Source of the DNA: Streptomyces amritsarensis
GTDB lineage: Bacteria > Actinomycetota > Actinomycetes > Streptomycetales > Streptomycetaceae
Direction of reading: 5' to 3'
DNA: 64,000 nt
NCBI RefSeq assembly: GCF_001953875.1
Contig: NZ_MQUR01000013.1
Coordinates: 38,695 to 102,694 of the forward strand
Positions 8,445 through 16,878 of the stretch are shown one piece after another. Each line of letters begins with the position of its first letter. Within the stretch, counting starts at the first letter, position 1. The translations under genes and the position numbers were made by a program. The notes beneath the pieces are model-generated. The model saw only the letters and a program-made list of their open reading frames with translations. It did not search any database and had not been told where the DNA came from.

Positions 8445-10544
8445 TTGAGCAACATACCGGAGACCGGCCGGACCCCTCGGGTCCAGAACCGGCTCGTGGT
8501 CATCCAGGTCGTGGTCTTCTCCCTCCTGCTCACGCTGGGCGGACGGCTCTGGTACCTCCAGATCCGCAACGGCACGGAATACACCGACGAGGCGAAGAAC
8601 AACCACGTCCAGCAGGTGGTCCAGCCGGCCGTACGCGGCTCGATCCTCGACTCGCGCGGGGTCCCGCTCGCCGACAACGCCACGCACCTGGTGGTCTCCG
8701 CCAGCCGCACCGAGCTGCTGACCATGAAGGACAAGGGCAAGTCCGTCCTGACCCGGCTCGCCGGGGTCCTGGGCATGGACCCCCAGGAGGTCATCGACAA
8801 GGTCCGGCTCTGCGACTCCAAGACCAAGCAGCCCTGCTGGAACGGCTCCCCCTACCAGCCGATCCCGGTCAGCGACGAGGCGACCACGGAGCAGGCGCTG
8901 CAGATCCGCGAGCACCCCGAGGACTTCCCGGGCATCACGGCCGAGGCGACCGCGCTGCGCCGCTACGCGGGCCCGGACGGGGCCAACACCTCCCAGGTGC
9001 TGGGCTACCTCTCCCCGGTCACCGACGAGGAGATCGCCAAGGCGAAGAAGACCGACTCCCCGTACCTGCGCTCCGACCAGGTGGGCCGCTCCGGCCTGGA
9101 GCGCACCTACGACAAGGAGCTGCGCGGCAAGGCCGGCATCACCCGCTACGAGGTGGACAACCTCGGGCGCGTCATCGGGCAGGGCCGGACCGACCCGGCG
9201 CAGCCCGGCTCGAACATCGTGACCTCGATCGACTCCCGCGTGCAGGCGGTCGCCGAGCGCGAGCTGAACAACGCGATGATCGACGCCCGCAAGGTGCACG
9301 ACAGGAACACCGGTCGCACCTACGAGGCCGACTCGGGCGCGGTCGTGGTGATGGAGACCAAGACGGGGCGGATCGTGGCGATGGCCTCGAACCCGACCTA
9401 CGACCCGAACGCCTGGGTCGGCGGCATCTCGGCGAAGGACTACGCCTCCCTCACCGACAAGGAGTCCAACTACCCGCTGCTGAACCGGGCGATCCAGGGG
9501 CAGGCGGCGCCGGGCTCCGTCTTCAAGGTGGTCACCTCGACCGCCGCGGTCAACGCCGGCTACCCCTTCAACAACCGCTACCCCTGCCCCAGCTCGTACT
9601 CGGTGGGCAATCAGACCTTCACGAACTTCGAGTCGCAGGGCCACGGCGACATCACCATCGGCCGTGCCCTGGAGGTCTCCTGCGACACCGTCTACTACCT
9701 GATCGCGGACCAGGAGTGGAAGAAGGACGGCGGCATCAAGCCGAAGAAGGACCCGAACGACTGGTTCTTCAAGACGGCCCACGCGTTCGGTCTGGGCAAG
9801 CGCACCGGCATCGACCTGCCCAACGAGGTGCCCGGCCGGATCCCCGACCGCAAGTGGAAGCAGGACTTCTTCGACGCCAACAAGGACGCCTGGTGCCGGG
9901 ACGGCAAGAAGAACGGCAGCTTCGCCGAGAAGATCGCCTACGAGAACTGCCGCCAGGGCAACCAGCTGCGCGAGGGTGACGCCATCAACTACTCGATCGG
10001 GCAGGGCGACACCCTCGTCACCCCGCTGCAGATGGCGTCGGTGTACGCGGCCATCGCCAACGGCGGCACCCTGCACCAGCCGAGCGTCGGCAAGGCGATC
10101 GTGAGCGCCGACGGCACGTCGGTGAAGGAGATCGCCCCCAAGGAGACCGGCAGGCTCCCGATGGACGCCAGGACGCGCGACAACATCGACAGGGCCCTCG
10201 CCGGCGTGGCCACCGACGGCAGCGCCGCCTGGCGCTTCGGCGGCTGGCCGCAGAAGCAGATCCCGATGCACGCCAAGACCGGCACGGCCGAGGTCCAGGG
10301 CAAGCAGACCACCTCGTGGTTCGCCTCGTACACAGAGGACTACGCGATCGTCATGACGATCTCCCAGGGCGGCACCGGCTCCGGGGCCTCCGGACCGGCC
10401 GTCCGCAAGATCTACGAGGCGATGTACGGGCTCGACCCGACGGGCCGGCAGGACCTCGCCAAGGCGCTGCTGCCGAAGCCCGCCACGGCGCTGCCCGCGA
10501 TCCGGCCGGACGACGAGATCTCTGCGAACGGAGCCGCGAACTAG
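8445..10544 (+). CDS. Penicillin-binding protein 2 (class B transpeptidase)
   Basis: A 699-residue class B PBP (MrdA/PBP2 group). A short cytoplasmic N terminus is followed by one membrane anchor (about residues 17-37, VVIQVVVFSLLLTLGGRLWY), a dimerisation region beginning with RGSILDSRGVPLA, and a transpeptidase domain. The active-site serine is in PGSVFKVVTS (SxxK). The second motif is SCD in LEVSCDTVYYLIA, the usual SxD form of PBP2. The third is KTGT in HAKTGTAEV. TTG 8445 is accepted because GGGGGAG lies six bases upstream and the N-terminal sequence SNIPETGRTPRVQ is typical. PBP2 genes usually sit with mreC/mreD; here there is none, so this is probably a paralogue with a role in hyphal or spore wall synthesis. 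Confidence 0.9.
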   Translation: MSNIPETGRTPRVQNRLVVIQVVVFSLLLTLGGRLWYLQIRNGTEYTDEAKNNHVQQVVQPAVRGSILDSRGVPLADNATHLVVSASRTELLTMKDKGKSVLTRLAGVLGMDPQEVIDKVRLCDSKTKQPCWNGSPYQPIPVSDEATTEQALQIREHPEDFPGITAEATALRRYAGPDGANTSQVLGYLSPVTDEEIAKAKKTDSPYLRSDQVGRSGLERTYDKELRGKAGITRYEVDNLGRVIGQGRTDPAQPGSNIVTSIDSRVQAVAERELNNAMIDARKVHDRNTGRTYEADSGAVVVMETKTGRIVAMASNPTYDPNAWVGGISAKDYASLTDKESNYPLLNRAIQGQAAPGSVFKVVTSTAAVNAGYPFNNRYPCPSSYSVGNQTFTNFESQGHGDITIGRALEVSCDTVYYLIADQEWKKDGGIKPKKDPNDWFFKTAHAFGLGKRTGIDLPNEVPGRIPDRKWKQDFFDANKDAWCRDGKKNGSFAEKIAYENCRQGNQLREGDAINYSIGQGDTLVTPLQMASVYAAIANGGTLHQPSVGKAIVSADGTSVKEIAPKETGRLPMDARTRDNIDRALAGVATDGSAAWRFGGWPQKQIPMHAKTGTAEVQGKQTTSWFASYTEDYAIVMTISQGGTGSGASGPAVRKIYEAMYGLDPTGRQDLAKALLPKPATALPAIRPDDEISANGAAN

Positions 10545-10630
10545 GACAGGATCTGACCGCATCGGTCCGTAGCGTAGGAGGTGTCGGGGGAGAGGCCCCC
10601 GGCGAAACCCCACGCAGAGGCGGTCCGGTC

Positions 10631-11143
10631 ATGGCCCAGATGTCCCCCGAGGTCCTTGGTGACGAGCGCGGCACGCTCCTCGCCTTCGTCGAGGCCCAGC
10701 GCGCGGCGGTCCGCGAGACGCTCCGCGGGCTCGACGAGGAGCGGGCGGCGAGCCGCCCGAGCGCCAGCGAGCTCAGCCTGTCCGGGCTGCTCAAGCACGT
10801 GGCGGAGGTCGAGCTGAACTGGCTGCGGCTGGCCCAGCAGCGGCCGAACGAGCGGATGCGAGACGAGGCGAGCTACGGCGACAGCTTCCGCCTCGTCGAG
10901 GGCGAGTCCATCCCGTCCGTCCTGGCCTTCTGGGACGGGGTCCGGCAGGAGACCGAGGCGTACGTGGCCTCCGTGGCGAGCCTGGACGAGACGTTCCCGC
11001 TGCCGCCGGCGCCGTGGTTCCCCAAGGACGCCAAGGTGTCGGTCCGCTGGATGCTGCTGCACCTGGTGGAGGAGTTCGCCCGGCACGCGGGCCACGCGGA
11101 CATCGTCCGCGAATCCATCGACGGCACCAAGGCGATGGGCTAG
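10631..11143 (+). CDS. DinB family / DUF664 protein
   Basis: A 170-residue four-helix-bundle protein of the DinB/DUF664 superfamily, which includes mycothiol- and bacillithiol-dependent metal enzymes. Three histidines in the expected places can form the metal site: one in LLKHVAEVE (helix 2) and two in LVEEFARHAGHADIVRESI (helix 4). The region PWFPKDAKVSVRWMLLH is typical. ATG 10631 is the first start giving the family-like N terminus; GAGGCGG upstream is a weak ribosome site. It is a single gene between the PBP and tipA; the reaction is unknown. Confidence 0.8.
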   Translation: MAQMSPEVLGDERGTLLAFVEAQRAAVRETLRGLDEERAASRPSASELSLSGLLKHVAEVELNWLRLAQQRPNERMRDEASYGDSFRLVEGESIPSVLAFWDGVRQETEAYVASVASLDETFPLPPAPWFPKDAKVSVRWMLLHLVEEFARHAGHADIVRESIDGTKAMG

Positions 11144-11160
11144 AAGCCGCCCGATCGGAC

Positions 11161-11191
11161 TTGCACCTCACGCGGCGTGAGGAACCACAGT
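11161..11191 (+). promoter_or_regulatory. tipA promoter and TipAL operator
   Basis: TTGCAC (-35, 11161-11166) is separated by 19 bases from CACAGT (-10 region, 11186-11191), the long spacer used by MerR-family promoters. The spacer holds the inverted repeat CCTCACGCGGCGTGAGG (11166-11182; eight-base arms around one base). From memory, the S. lividans tipA promoter has the same TTGCAC-CCTCACG...CGTGAGG layout. This is the expected autoregulatory, thiopeptide-inducible site. Confidence 0.8.
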
Positions 11192-11222
11192 GGAGGGCGT
11201 ACCCGAGCAGAGGAGGGAAGAA

Positions 11223-11981
11223 GTGGGCTTCTCCGTGGGCCAGGTCGCCGGTTTCGCCGGGGTCACGGTGCGCACCCTGCACCACTACGACGAGATCGGG
11301 CTGCTCTCCCCGGGCGGCCGCAGCCACGCGGGACACCGGCGGTACGACGACGCCGACCTGGACCGGCTGCAGCGGATCCTGTTCTACCGGGAGCTCGGCT
11401 TCCCCCTCGACGAGGTCGCGGTCCTGCTGGACGACCCGGAAGCGGATCCACAGGAGCATCTGCGCCGGCAGCATGCCCTGCTGACCGACCGGATCGCCCG
11501 GCTCCAGCAGATGGCCAAGGCCGTTGAGCACGCCATGGAGGCGCAGAAGATGGGCATCAACCTCACGCCCGAGGAGAAGTTCGAGGTCTTCGGGGAACAG
11601 GACCCGGAGCGGTACGCGCAGGAGGCCGAGGAACGCTGGGGCGAGAGCGCGGCGTACGCCGAGTCGCAGCGCCGCGCGGCCTCGTACACCAAGGACGACT
11701 GGCAGCGGATGCGGGACGAGGCCGCCGAGTGGGGCCGCCGGTACGCCGCGGCCCTGGAGGCGGGCGAGCCCGCCGACGGCGAGCGGGCGATGGACCTGGC
11801 CGAGGAGCACCGCCTGCACATCCACAGATGGTTCTACGACTGCCCGTACGAGATGCACACCTGCCTCGGCGAGATGTACGTGGCGGACGAGCGCTTCACC
11901 GCGTTCTACGACGCGATGATGCCGGGCATGGCCGTGCACCTGCGCGACGCGATCCTCGCGAACGGCGTGCGCAAGGTATAA
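11223..11981 (+). CDS. tipA: TipAL, MerR-family thiopeptide-sensing regulator
   Basis: A 252-residue MerR-family activator, the same size as S. lividans TipAL. The N-terminal winged HTH (FSVGQVAGFAGVTVRTLHHY, then DEIGLLSP) is followed by the dimerisation coil and a C-terminal TipAS antibiotic-recognition domain (MGINLTPEEKFEVF ... ASYTKDDWQRM ... YDCPYEMHTCLGEMYV). GTG 11223 is chosen because AGGAGGG lies five bases upstream (11211-11217); the upstream in-frame GTG 11190 lies within the promoter. With this start the two domain cysteines fall at residues 207 and 214, exactly the known TipAL positions; Cys214 is the residue that captures thiostrepton-like dehydroalanine compounds. A perfect operator (11166-11182) implies autoinduction. 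Probably monocistronic. Confidence 0.93.
   Translation: MGFSVGQVAGFAGVTVRTLHHYDEIGLLSPGGRSHAGHRRYDDADLDRLQRILFYRELGFPLDEVAVLLDDPEADPQEHLRRQHALLTDRIARLQQMAKAVEHAMEAQKMGINLTPEEKFEVFGEQDPERYAQEAEERWGESAAYAESQRRAASYTKDDWQRMRDEAAEWGRRYAAALEAGEPADGERAMDLAEEHRLHIHRWFYDCPYEMHTCLGEMYVADERFTAFYDAMMPGMAVHLRDAILANGVRKV
11550..11981 (+). CDS. tipA: TipAS, internal in-frame translation product of tipA
   Basis: Codon 110 of tipA is an ATG beginning MGINLTPEEKFEVF, and GGAGG sits eight bases upstream (11537-11541). In S. lividans the same internal start yields TipAS, a free thiopeptide-binding domain made in excess over TipAL that sequesters the antibiotic. The predicted product here is 143 residues. The conserved ribosome site inside coding sequence is direct evidence; actual production is inferred. 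Confidence 0.65.
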   Translation: MGINLTPEEKFEVFGEQDPERYAQEAEERWGESAAYAESQRRAASYTKDDWQRMRDEAAEWGRRYAAALEAGEPADGERAMDLAEEHRLHIHRWFYDCPYEMHTCLGEMYVADERFTAFYDAMMPGMAVHLRDAILANGVRKV

Positions 11982-11994
11982 AGCGGAATGTCAC

Positions 11995-12041
11995 GCGCAC
12001 GACCCCGCCGGTACCTGGAACCGGGCGGGGGTCGTGTGCGT
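11995..12041. terminator. Hairpin terminator after tipA
   Basis: Imperfect long inverted repeat (arms GCACGACCCCGCC at 11997-12009 and its near complement at 12024-12039) beginning about 15 bases after the tipA stop and upstream of the DedA gene. Confidence 0.65.
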
Positions 12042-12099
12042 TGATAATTGAAACCGCCCCCATCGGCATTTCCCCTCGATCCAGGAGAGCCCGGAACCC

Positions 12100-12810
12100 G
12101 TGTATACGCTTGCGCTCGGCCCTGAGTGGCTGTCCCCGGACTACCTGATCTCGCACTTCGGCCTGATCGGCATCCTGGTCATCGTCTTCGCCGAGTCGGG
12201 TCTCTTCGCCTTCCTGCCCGGCGACTCCCTGCTCTTCACCGCGGGCCTCCTGGTCGCGGACGGGCAGTACATCAAGCAGCCGCTGTGGCTGGTCTGCACC
12301 CTGATCGTCGCCGCCGCCATCATCGGCGACCAGGTCGGCTACATGATCGGCAAGTACTTCGGGCCCAAGCTCTTCAACCGGCCGAACTCCAAGCTCTTCA
12401 AGCGGGAGAACCTGGACAAGGCGCACGAGTTCATGGAGAAGCACGGCCCCAAGGCCATCGTGCTCGCCCGCTTCGTGCCGATCATCCGCACCTTCGCCCC
12501 GATGGTCGCGGGCGCCGGCGCGATGAAGTACCGCACCTTCCTGACCTACAACATCATCGGCGGTATCGGCTGGGGCGCGGGCGTCACCGTCGCGGGCTAC
12601 TGGCTCGGCCAGATCGAGTTCATCAAGACCAACATCGAGCCGATCCTCGTCGGCATCGTCCTCGTCTCCGTCATCCCGGTGGTCTTCGAGGTCCTGAAGG
12701 CCCGCAAGGAGGCCAAGGCGAACGCCGGCCAGGCCCCGGAGCCGGTCGCCGCGGCCGACGGCACCGGCCCGCAGTCCCCGGGCCCGCGCGGGCGCCACGC
12801 CAAGCGCTGA
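12100..12810 (+). CDS. DedA family integral membrane protein
   Basis: A 236-residue DedA/SNARE-associated (VTT domain) membrane protein. Family landmarks are FAESGLFAFLPGDSLLFTAG near residue 30-49, the amphipathic segment FNRPNSKLFKRENL, and the signature RFVPIIRTFAPMVAGAGAM. About four to five hydrophobic stretches are visible, with a charged, Pro/Ala-rich cytoplasmic tail. DedA proteins support lipid scrambling, undecaprenyl-phosphate recycling and proton-motive-force homeostasis; which applies here is unknown. GTG 12100 has AGGAGA eleven bases upstream. It is convergent with the ThrE-like gene, with a hairpin between. Confidence 0.88.
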   Translation: MYTLALGPEWLSPDYLISHFGLIGILVIVFAESGLFAFLPGDSLLFTAGLLVADGQYIKQPLWLVCTLIVAAAIIGDQVGYMIGKYFGPKLFNRPNSKLFKRENLDKAHEFMEKHGPKAIVLARFVPIIRTFAPMVAGAGAMKYRTFLTYNIIGGIGWGAGVTVAGYWLGQIEFIKTNIEPILVGIVLVSVIPVVFEVLKARKEAKANAGQAPEPVAAADGTGPQSPGPRGRHAKR

Positions 12811-12836
12811 GGCCGCACGCAGGACGGCACGTCGAA

Positions 12837-12878
12837 CGGGCCGCACGCCCGCCCCCAAGGGGCAGGGGGTGCGGCCCG
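12837..12878. terminator. Bidirectional hairpin between DedA and ThrE-like genes
   Basis: Inverted repeat with perfect outer arms CGGGCCGCAC (12837-12846) and GTGCGGCCCG (12869-12878) and further pairing inside, in the convergent spacer. Confidence 0.7.
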
Positions 12879-12918
12879 CTGCGTGTCCGCGGGGCCGGGC
12901 CGGGGCGGCAGGGGGCGG

Positions 12919-14562
12919 TCAGTAGCCGCGGGTCCGCTTCGCCGCGGCGCGGCCCTTGGCGCTCGCCGCACCGGGGATGCGCATGAACAGCCGGGAGGTC
13001 TCCGATCCCAGGTTGACCCCGATCGCGATGGCCAGCGCGATGGCCGCGGCGTTCACCAGGGAGCCCAGGCCCTCGTTGAGCCGGTCCTCGGCGATCAGCA
13101 GCAGCCCGTAGTACGTCGCCGAGCCGGGCAGCAGCGGCCCGATGGCGGCCGTGACGTAGGGCAGGGCGGACGCGAAGCGGTAGCGGGAGAAGAGCTGCCC
13201 GAAGAGGCCCACCAGCCCGGCAGCGACGCACGTGGACGGCACGGGCGGAATCCCGCCCGCGTAGTGCAGCGCCCCGAACGTCACCCACGCCACCCCGCCG
13301 TTGAGGGTCACGATCCACACCGTGGAGCGCTCCTGCTGGAGCAGGATCGCGAAGGTGAAGACGAGCACCATCGACGCCGCGATCTGCACCAGCGGCCGCT
13401 GGGTGATCTGCAGGACCTCCTCCGGTTTGGGCGCGGCGCCCAACTGGAGCCCGAGGTAGAGCACGACCAGCACGCCCATGATGATGCCGATGAAGAGGTA
13501 CATGACCTCCAGGAGCCGGGCGGCCGCGGTGATGTAGAAGCCCGTCAGGCCGTCCTGCACGGCCGCGACCAGGGCCCGCCCCGGCAGCAGCGCGAACAGC
13601 CCGCCGGTGATCACGGCGGAGGCCTTGATGTTCTCGATCTCCGCGAGCTTGAGGGCCACCCCGAAGGCGGCCGGCGGCATCGCGGCGACCACGAACTGGT
13701 AGAACTCCGGCAGCCCGCGCCCGGCGCACAGCCACGCGAGCCGGTCGCCGAGCACGGCTCCGAGGGCGGCCGCGAAGAAGACCAGCACCCCGCCGCCGAC
13801 CAGGGTCGAGGCGGCCCCGGCGAGCAGCCCGGCAGCCGCCGTGAGCACCCACGTGGGGTACGGGTGCCGGTTGCGCCGGATCTCGGCGAGGCGCCGGTAG
13901 GCCTCCTCCAGCGTGATGTCGGCGTCCGGCGAGCTGATGTCGGCCACCAGCCGGAACACGGCCGCCAGGCGGGTGTAGTCGGTGCCCCGGCGGCGTACGG
14001 TCCGGCTCGCCGAGACAGGGTGGTCGACCAGCGACGGCTGGTGCGTGATCGACAGCATGGTGAAGGTGACGGTCGGCTCGCAGCGGTCCAGCCCGTAGGA
14101 GCGGGCCACGGCGAACATCGCGGCCTCCACGTCCTCGGAGCCCTCGCCGCCCGACAGCAGCAGCTCGCCGATGCGCAGCGTCAGGTCGAGCACGCGCCCC
14201 ACGGCGGGCCCCGCCTCGCTCGGCCGCTGCACGAGGTCCGGTACGGGGCGCACGTCGACCGGCATGCGCAGCATCGTGCGCATCCGGTCCTGCCAGGGCG
14301 ACTCCTTCATCTGGGCGACGGGGAAGCCCTGGCCGGGGGTGTAGGCGGGCGGGGACTGCGCGGCGCTGTAGGTGGCCGGCGCGGCGAAGGCGGAGCCCTC
14401 CTGCTCGGGAGGGGCCGGTTCGGTGTGCGGCGGGCGGACGAACTCCGAGGTGGGCTGCTCGTCCTCGGGGACTCCCGGCTCCATGCCGGGAGGCGGCGCG
14501 AAGGCGCTGTGCGCCTCGTCGGACTGGGGCTTCCTGTCCTCCGCCCCGTCGGCCTCCGCCAC
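12919..14562 (-). CDS. Threonine/serine exporter family protein (ThrE, DUF1212)
   Basis: A 547-residue membrane protein. The first roughly 100 residues are a Pro/Glu/Ala-rich soluble leader. The ThrE domain (PF06738) follows, with LTLRIGELLLSGGEGSEDVEAAMFAVARSYG (landmark LLSGGEGSEDVEAAM) and a block of about ten hydrophobic segments including FYQFVVAAMPPAAFGVALKL and the second-half PF12821-like region. In corynebacteria ThrE exports threonine and serine by proton antiport; this protein combines both halves in one chain, as is common in actinobacteria. GTG 14562 is preceded by GGGAGGA. The substrate is inferred from family only. Confidence 0.88.
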   Translation of the reverse strand: MAEADGAEDRKPQSDEAHSAFAPPPGMEPGVPEDEQPTSEFVRPPHTEPAPPEQEGSAFAAPATYSAAQSPPAYTPGQGFPVAQMKESPWQDRMRTMLRMPVDVRPVPDLVQRPSEAGPAVGRVLDLTLRIGELLLSGGEGSEDVEAAMFAVARSYGLDRCEPTVTFTMLSITHQPSLVDHPVSASRTVRRRGTDYTRLAAVFRLVADISSPDADITLEEAYRRLAEIRRNRHPYPTWVLTAAAGLLAGAASTLVGGGVLVFFAAALGAVLGDRLAWLCAGRGLPEFYQFVVAAMPPAAFGVALKLAEIENIKASAVITGGLFALLPGRALVAAVQDGLTGFYITAAARLLEVMYLFIGIIMGVLVVLYLGLQLGAAPKPEEVLQITQRPLVQIAASMVLVFTFAILLQQERSTVWIVTLNGGVAWVTFGALHYAGGIPPVPSTCVAAGLVGLFGQLFSRYRFASALPYVTAAIGPLLPGSATYYGLLLIAEDRLNEGLGSLVNAAAIALAIAIGVNLGSETSRLFMRIPGAASAKGRAAAKRTRGY

Positions 14563-14652
14563 GCGTCCTCCCGTTCGTGATCACCCGGAGTATCAGTATG
14601 CGGAACCGTTTCCTCCCCGTCGAAACCTGGTTCTCCGGCCCGGGAACACGAC

Positions 14653-14686
14653 GGCGGGCGGCATCCCCGAGGGGATGCCGCCCGCC
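14653..14686. terminator. Hairpin terminator downstream of ppa
   Basis: Near-perfect hairpin with 15-base arms (GGCGGGCGGCATCCC and complement) and a very short loop, 54 bases after the ppa stop on the minus strand. Confidence 0.8.
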
Positions 14687-14739
14687 ATGTCACGGGGGCG
14701 CGGGGCAGTGGCCCCGGCCCGTCACCGCCGAGCGTGGGC

Positions 14740-15234
14740 TCAGTGGTGGCCGCCCTGCGCCTCCAGGCGCTTGTACGAGGCCTCGATCTCGGCCTCGGCC
14801 TCGGCGCGGCCGACCCAGTTCGCGCCCTCGACCGACTTGCCCGGCTCCAGGTCCTTGTAGACCTCGAAGAAGTGCTGGATCTCCAGGCGGTCGAACTCGG
14901 AGACGTGGTGGATGTCGCGCAGGTGCTCGACACGCGGGTCGGAGGCCGGCACGCACAGCAGCTTGTCGTCGCCGCCCGCCTCGTCCGTCATGCGGAACAT
15001 GCCGATGGCGCGGCACTTGATCAGGCAGCCCGGGAAGGTGGGCTCGTCAAGGATGACCAGCGCGTCCAGCGGGTCGCCGTCCTCGCCGAGGGTGTTCTCG
15101 ACGAAGCCGTAGTCGGCCGGGTAGCTGGTCGAGGTGAAGAGGCGACGGTCCAGACGGATCCGGCCGGTCTCGTGGTCCACCTCGTACTTGTTCCGCGAAC
15201 CCTTGGGGATCTCGATGGTGACGTCGAACTCCAC
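14740..15234 (-). CDS. ppa: Inorganic pyrophosphatase (family I)
   Basis: A 164-residue soluble family I pyrophosphatase that hydrolyses pyrophosphate released by biosynthetic reactions. The active site is intact: [31 protein letters not shown], and the metal-binding signature [10 protein letters not shown], followed by K-rich [18 protein letters not shown] 15234 ([12 protein letters not shown]) is preferred because GGAGGAG lies six bases upstream; the more distal ATGs at 15249 and 15261 would place that ribosome site within the gene. It is divergent from the PBP4-type DD-peptidase gene with a 163-base spacer. Confidence 0.95.
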   Translation of the reverse strand: MEFDVTIEIPKGSRNKYEVDHETGRIRLDRRLFTSTSYPADYGFVENTLGEDGDPLDALVILDEPTFPGCLIKCRAIGMFRMTDEAGGDDKLLCVPASDPRVEHLRDIHHVSEFDRLEIQHFFEVYKDLEPGKSVEGANWVGRAEAEAEIEASYKRLEAQGGHH

Positions 15235-15397
15235 GTCCTGCTCCTCCATGATCAGCTTCATTGCTTCGAGACGGCATTGATTCAACTGCGTGCGCGTCCG
15301 GCCCATCCCTGTCGGGTGGGGTGCCATGCTCGCGGCAAGACGCAGTGGTTAAGTGTCCCTCACGCATATGTGTGATCGCGAAAGGGGCTGGTCCGAG

Positions 15398-16840
15398 GTG
15401 CCATTGGTGAAGACGTGGCAGCTCACCGCGGGTGCGGCCGTCGCCGGCCTCGCCCTGTCGGTGGCAGCGGTGGCCGCCGCCGGTCCGTGGGACTCCGGCC
15501 AGCGTAAGGCCGAGCGGGACAAGGCCGCCTCCTGGGGCCGTACGGGTGGCGCAGATCACGGTGGCGCGGCCGGCGCCGGGCCCCTTCCGCAGGCCGCACC
15601 CAGCGCCCCCGGGGTGCTGGGCGCCGTCGGCCCCGGCGTCCCGCGGGGGCAGGCCGCCGCGGCCGCCCCGTCCGGCACGCTGGCCGCCAGGCTGGGGCCG
15701 CTGCTGGCCGACCCGGCACTGGGCACCGTGCGTACCGCCTCCGTCGTGGACACCGCCACCGGGCAGGTGCTCTACGAGTCCGGCGCCCGCAACGCCATGA
15801 CCCCCGCCTCCACCGTCAAGATCGCCACCGCGGCGGCCGTGCTGGCCGCGCTCGGGCCCGAGCACCGGATCAGGACCACCGTCGTCCCCGGCGCCATCCC
15901 CGGCCAGGTCGTCCTCGTCGGCGGCGGCGACCCCTCCCTCACCGCGAAGAAGAAGAGCCCCGCCGGATCCGGCGGCAGCCTCGTCGCCCTCGCCGCCGAC
16001 GCCGCCCAGGCCCTCAGGGCCGCCGGCACCGAGACGGTGACCCTCGGATACGACGACAGCCTCTACAGCGGCCCCGTGCGGCACCCGATCGGCGTCAACC
16101 CCAACATCGCCCCCGTGACCGCCCTGGCGGCCGACGAGGGCCGCCCCGACGACTCCACCTCCGGGCCCGTGGACCGCACCGACGACCCGGCCGGGGCCGC
16201 CGCCCGCGCCTTCCGCACCCTGCTGGCCGAACGCGGCATCAAGGTCACCGGGGAACCCGCCCGGGCCAAGGCCGCCGCCGGCGCCCAGCCGCTGGCCGTC
16301 ACCCAGTCCACCCCGGTGGCCGGACTCGTCGAGCGCATGCTGACCAACAGCGACAACGACATCGCCGAGGCCCTCGCCCGGCAGACCGCCCTCGCCTCCG
16401 GCCTGCCCGCCAGCTTCGAAGGGGCCGAGAAGGCCGTCACCGCCCGGCTCACCGGCCTCGGCGTCGACATGACGGGCTCCCGCTTCGCCGACGGCAGCGG
16501 CCTCAGCCGCGCCGACAGGGTCAGCGCCGGCCTGCTGACCGGGCTGCTCGCCAAGGCCGCCGACCCCCGGCACCCCGAGCTGCGTCCCGTCCTCACCGGG
16601 CTGCCCGTCGCCGGATTCACCGGGACCCTGCGCGCCCGCAACGCGGGCACCTCGCCCGCCGCCGGCCTGGTCCGCGCCAAGACCGGCACCCTCACCGGAG
16701 TGAACTCCCTGTCCGGCACCGTCGTCGACTCCACCGGCAGGCTCCTCGCCTTCGCCTTCCTGACCGCCGGCAGCCCCGGCCCCGAGGGCGCCGAGAAAGG
16801 CCTCGACAAGCTGGCCGCGGCCGTCGCGGGCGCTCCGTAG
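15398..16840 (+). CDS. D-alanyl-D-alanine carboxypeptidase/endopeptidase (PBP4, class C)
   Basis: A 480-residue class C low-molecular-weight PBP (peptidase S13) acting on peptidoglycan outside the membrane. The N-terminal signal anchor is LTAGAAVAGLALSVAAVAAA (about residues 8-27), followed by a low-complexity linker. Catalytic motifs are ASTVKIATA (SxxK, about residue 140), TNSDNDIAE (SxN) and RAKTGTLTG (KTG). GTG 15398 with AAAGGGG ten bases upstream is preferred; GTG 15407 is a possible alternative. In many actinobacteria it is the first gene of a conserved run with the DUF2342 metalloprotease, tilS, hpt and ftsH, as here. Spacing to the next gene is 38 bases, so co-transcription is likely. 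Confidence 0.92.
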   Translation: MPLVKTWQLTAGAAVAGLALSVAAVAAAGPWDSGQRKAERDKAASWGRTGGADHGGAAGAGPLPQAAPSAPGVLGAVGPGVPRGQAAAAAPSGTLAARLGPLLADPALGTVRTASVVDTATGQVLYESGARNAMTPASTVKIATAAAVLAALGPEHRIRTTVVPGAIPGQVVLVGGGDPSLTAKKKSPAGSGGSLVALAADAAQALRAAGTETVTLGYDDSLYSGPVRHPIGVNPNIAPVTALAADEGRPDDSTSGPVDRTDDPAGAAARAFRTLLAERGIKVTGEPARAKAAAGAQPLAVTQSTPVAGLVERMLTNSDNDIAEALARQTALASGLPASFEGAEKAVTARLTGLGVDMTGSRFADGSGLSRADRVSAGLLTGLLAKAADPRHPELRPVLTGLPVAGFTGTLRARNAGTSPAAGLVRAKTGTLTGVNSLSGTVVDSTGRLLAFAFLTAGSPGPEGAEKGLDKLAAAVAGAP

Positions 16841-16878
16841 GGGGTCCGCCGGACGCCTCGCCCACGTACGGTTGACGC

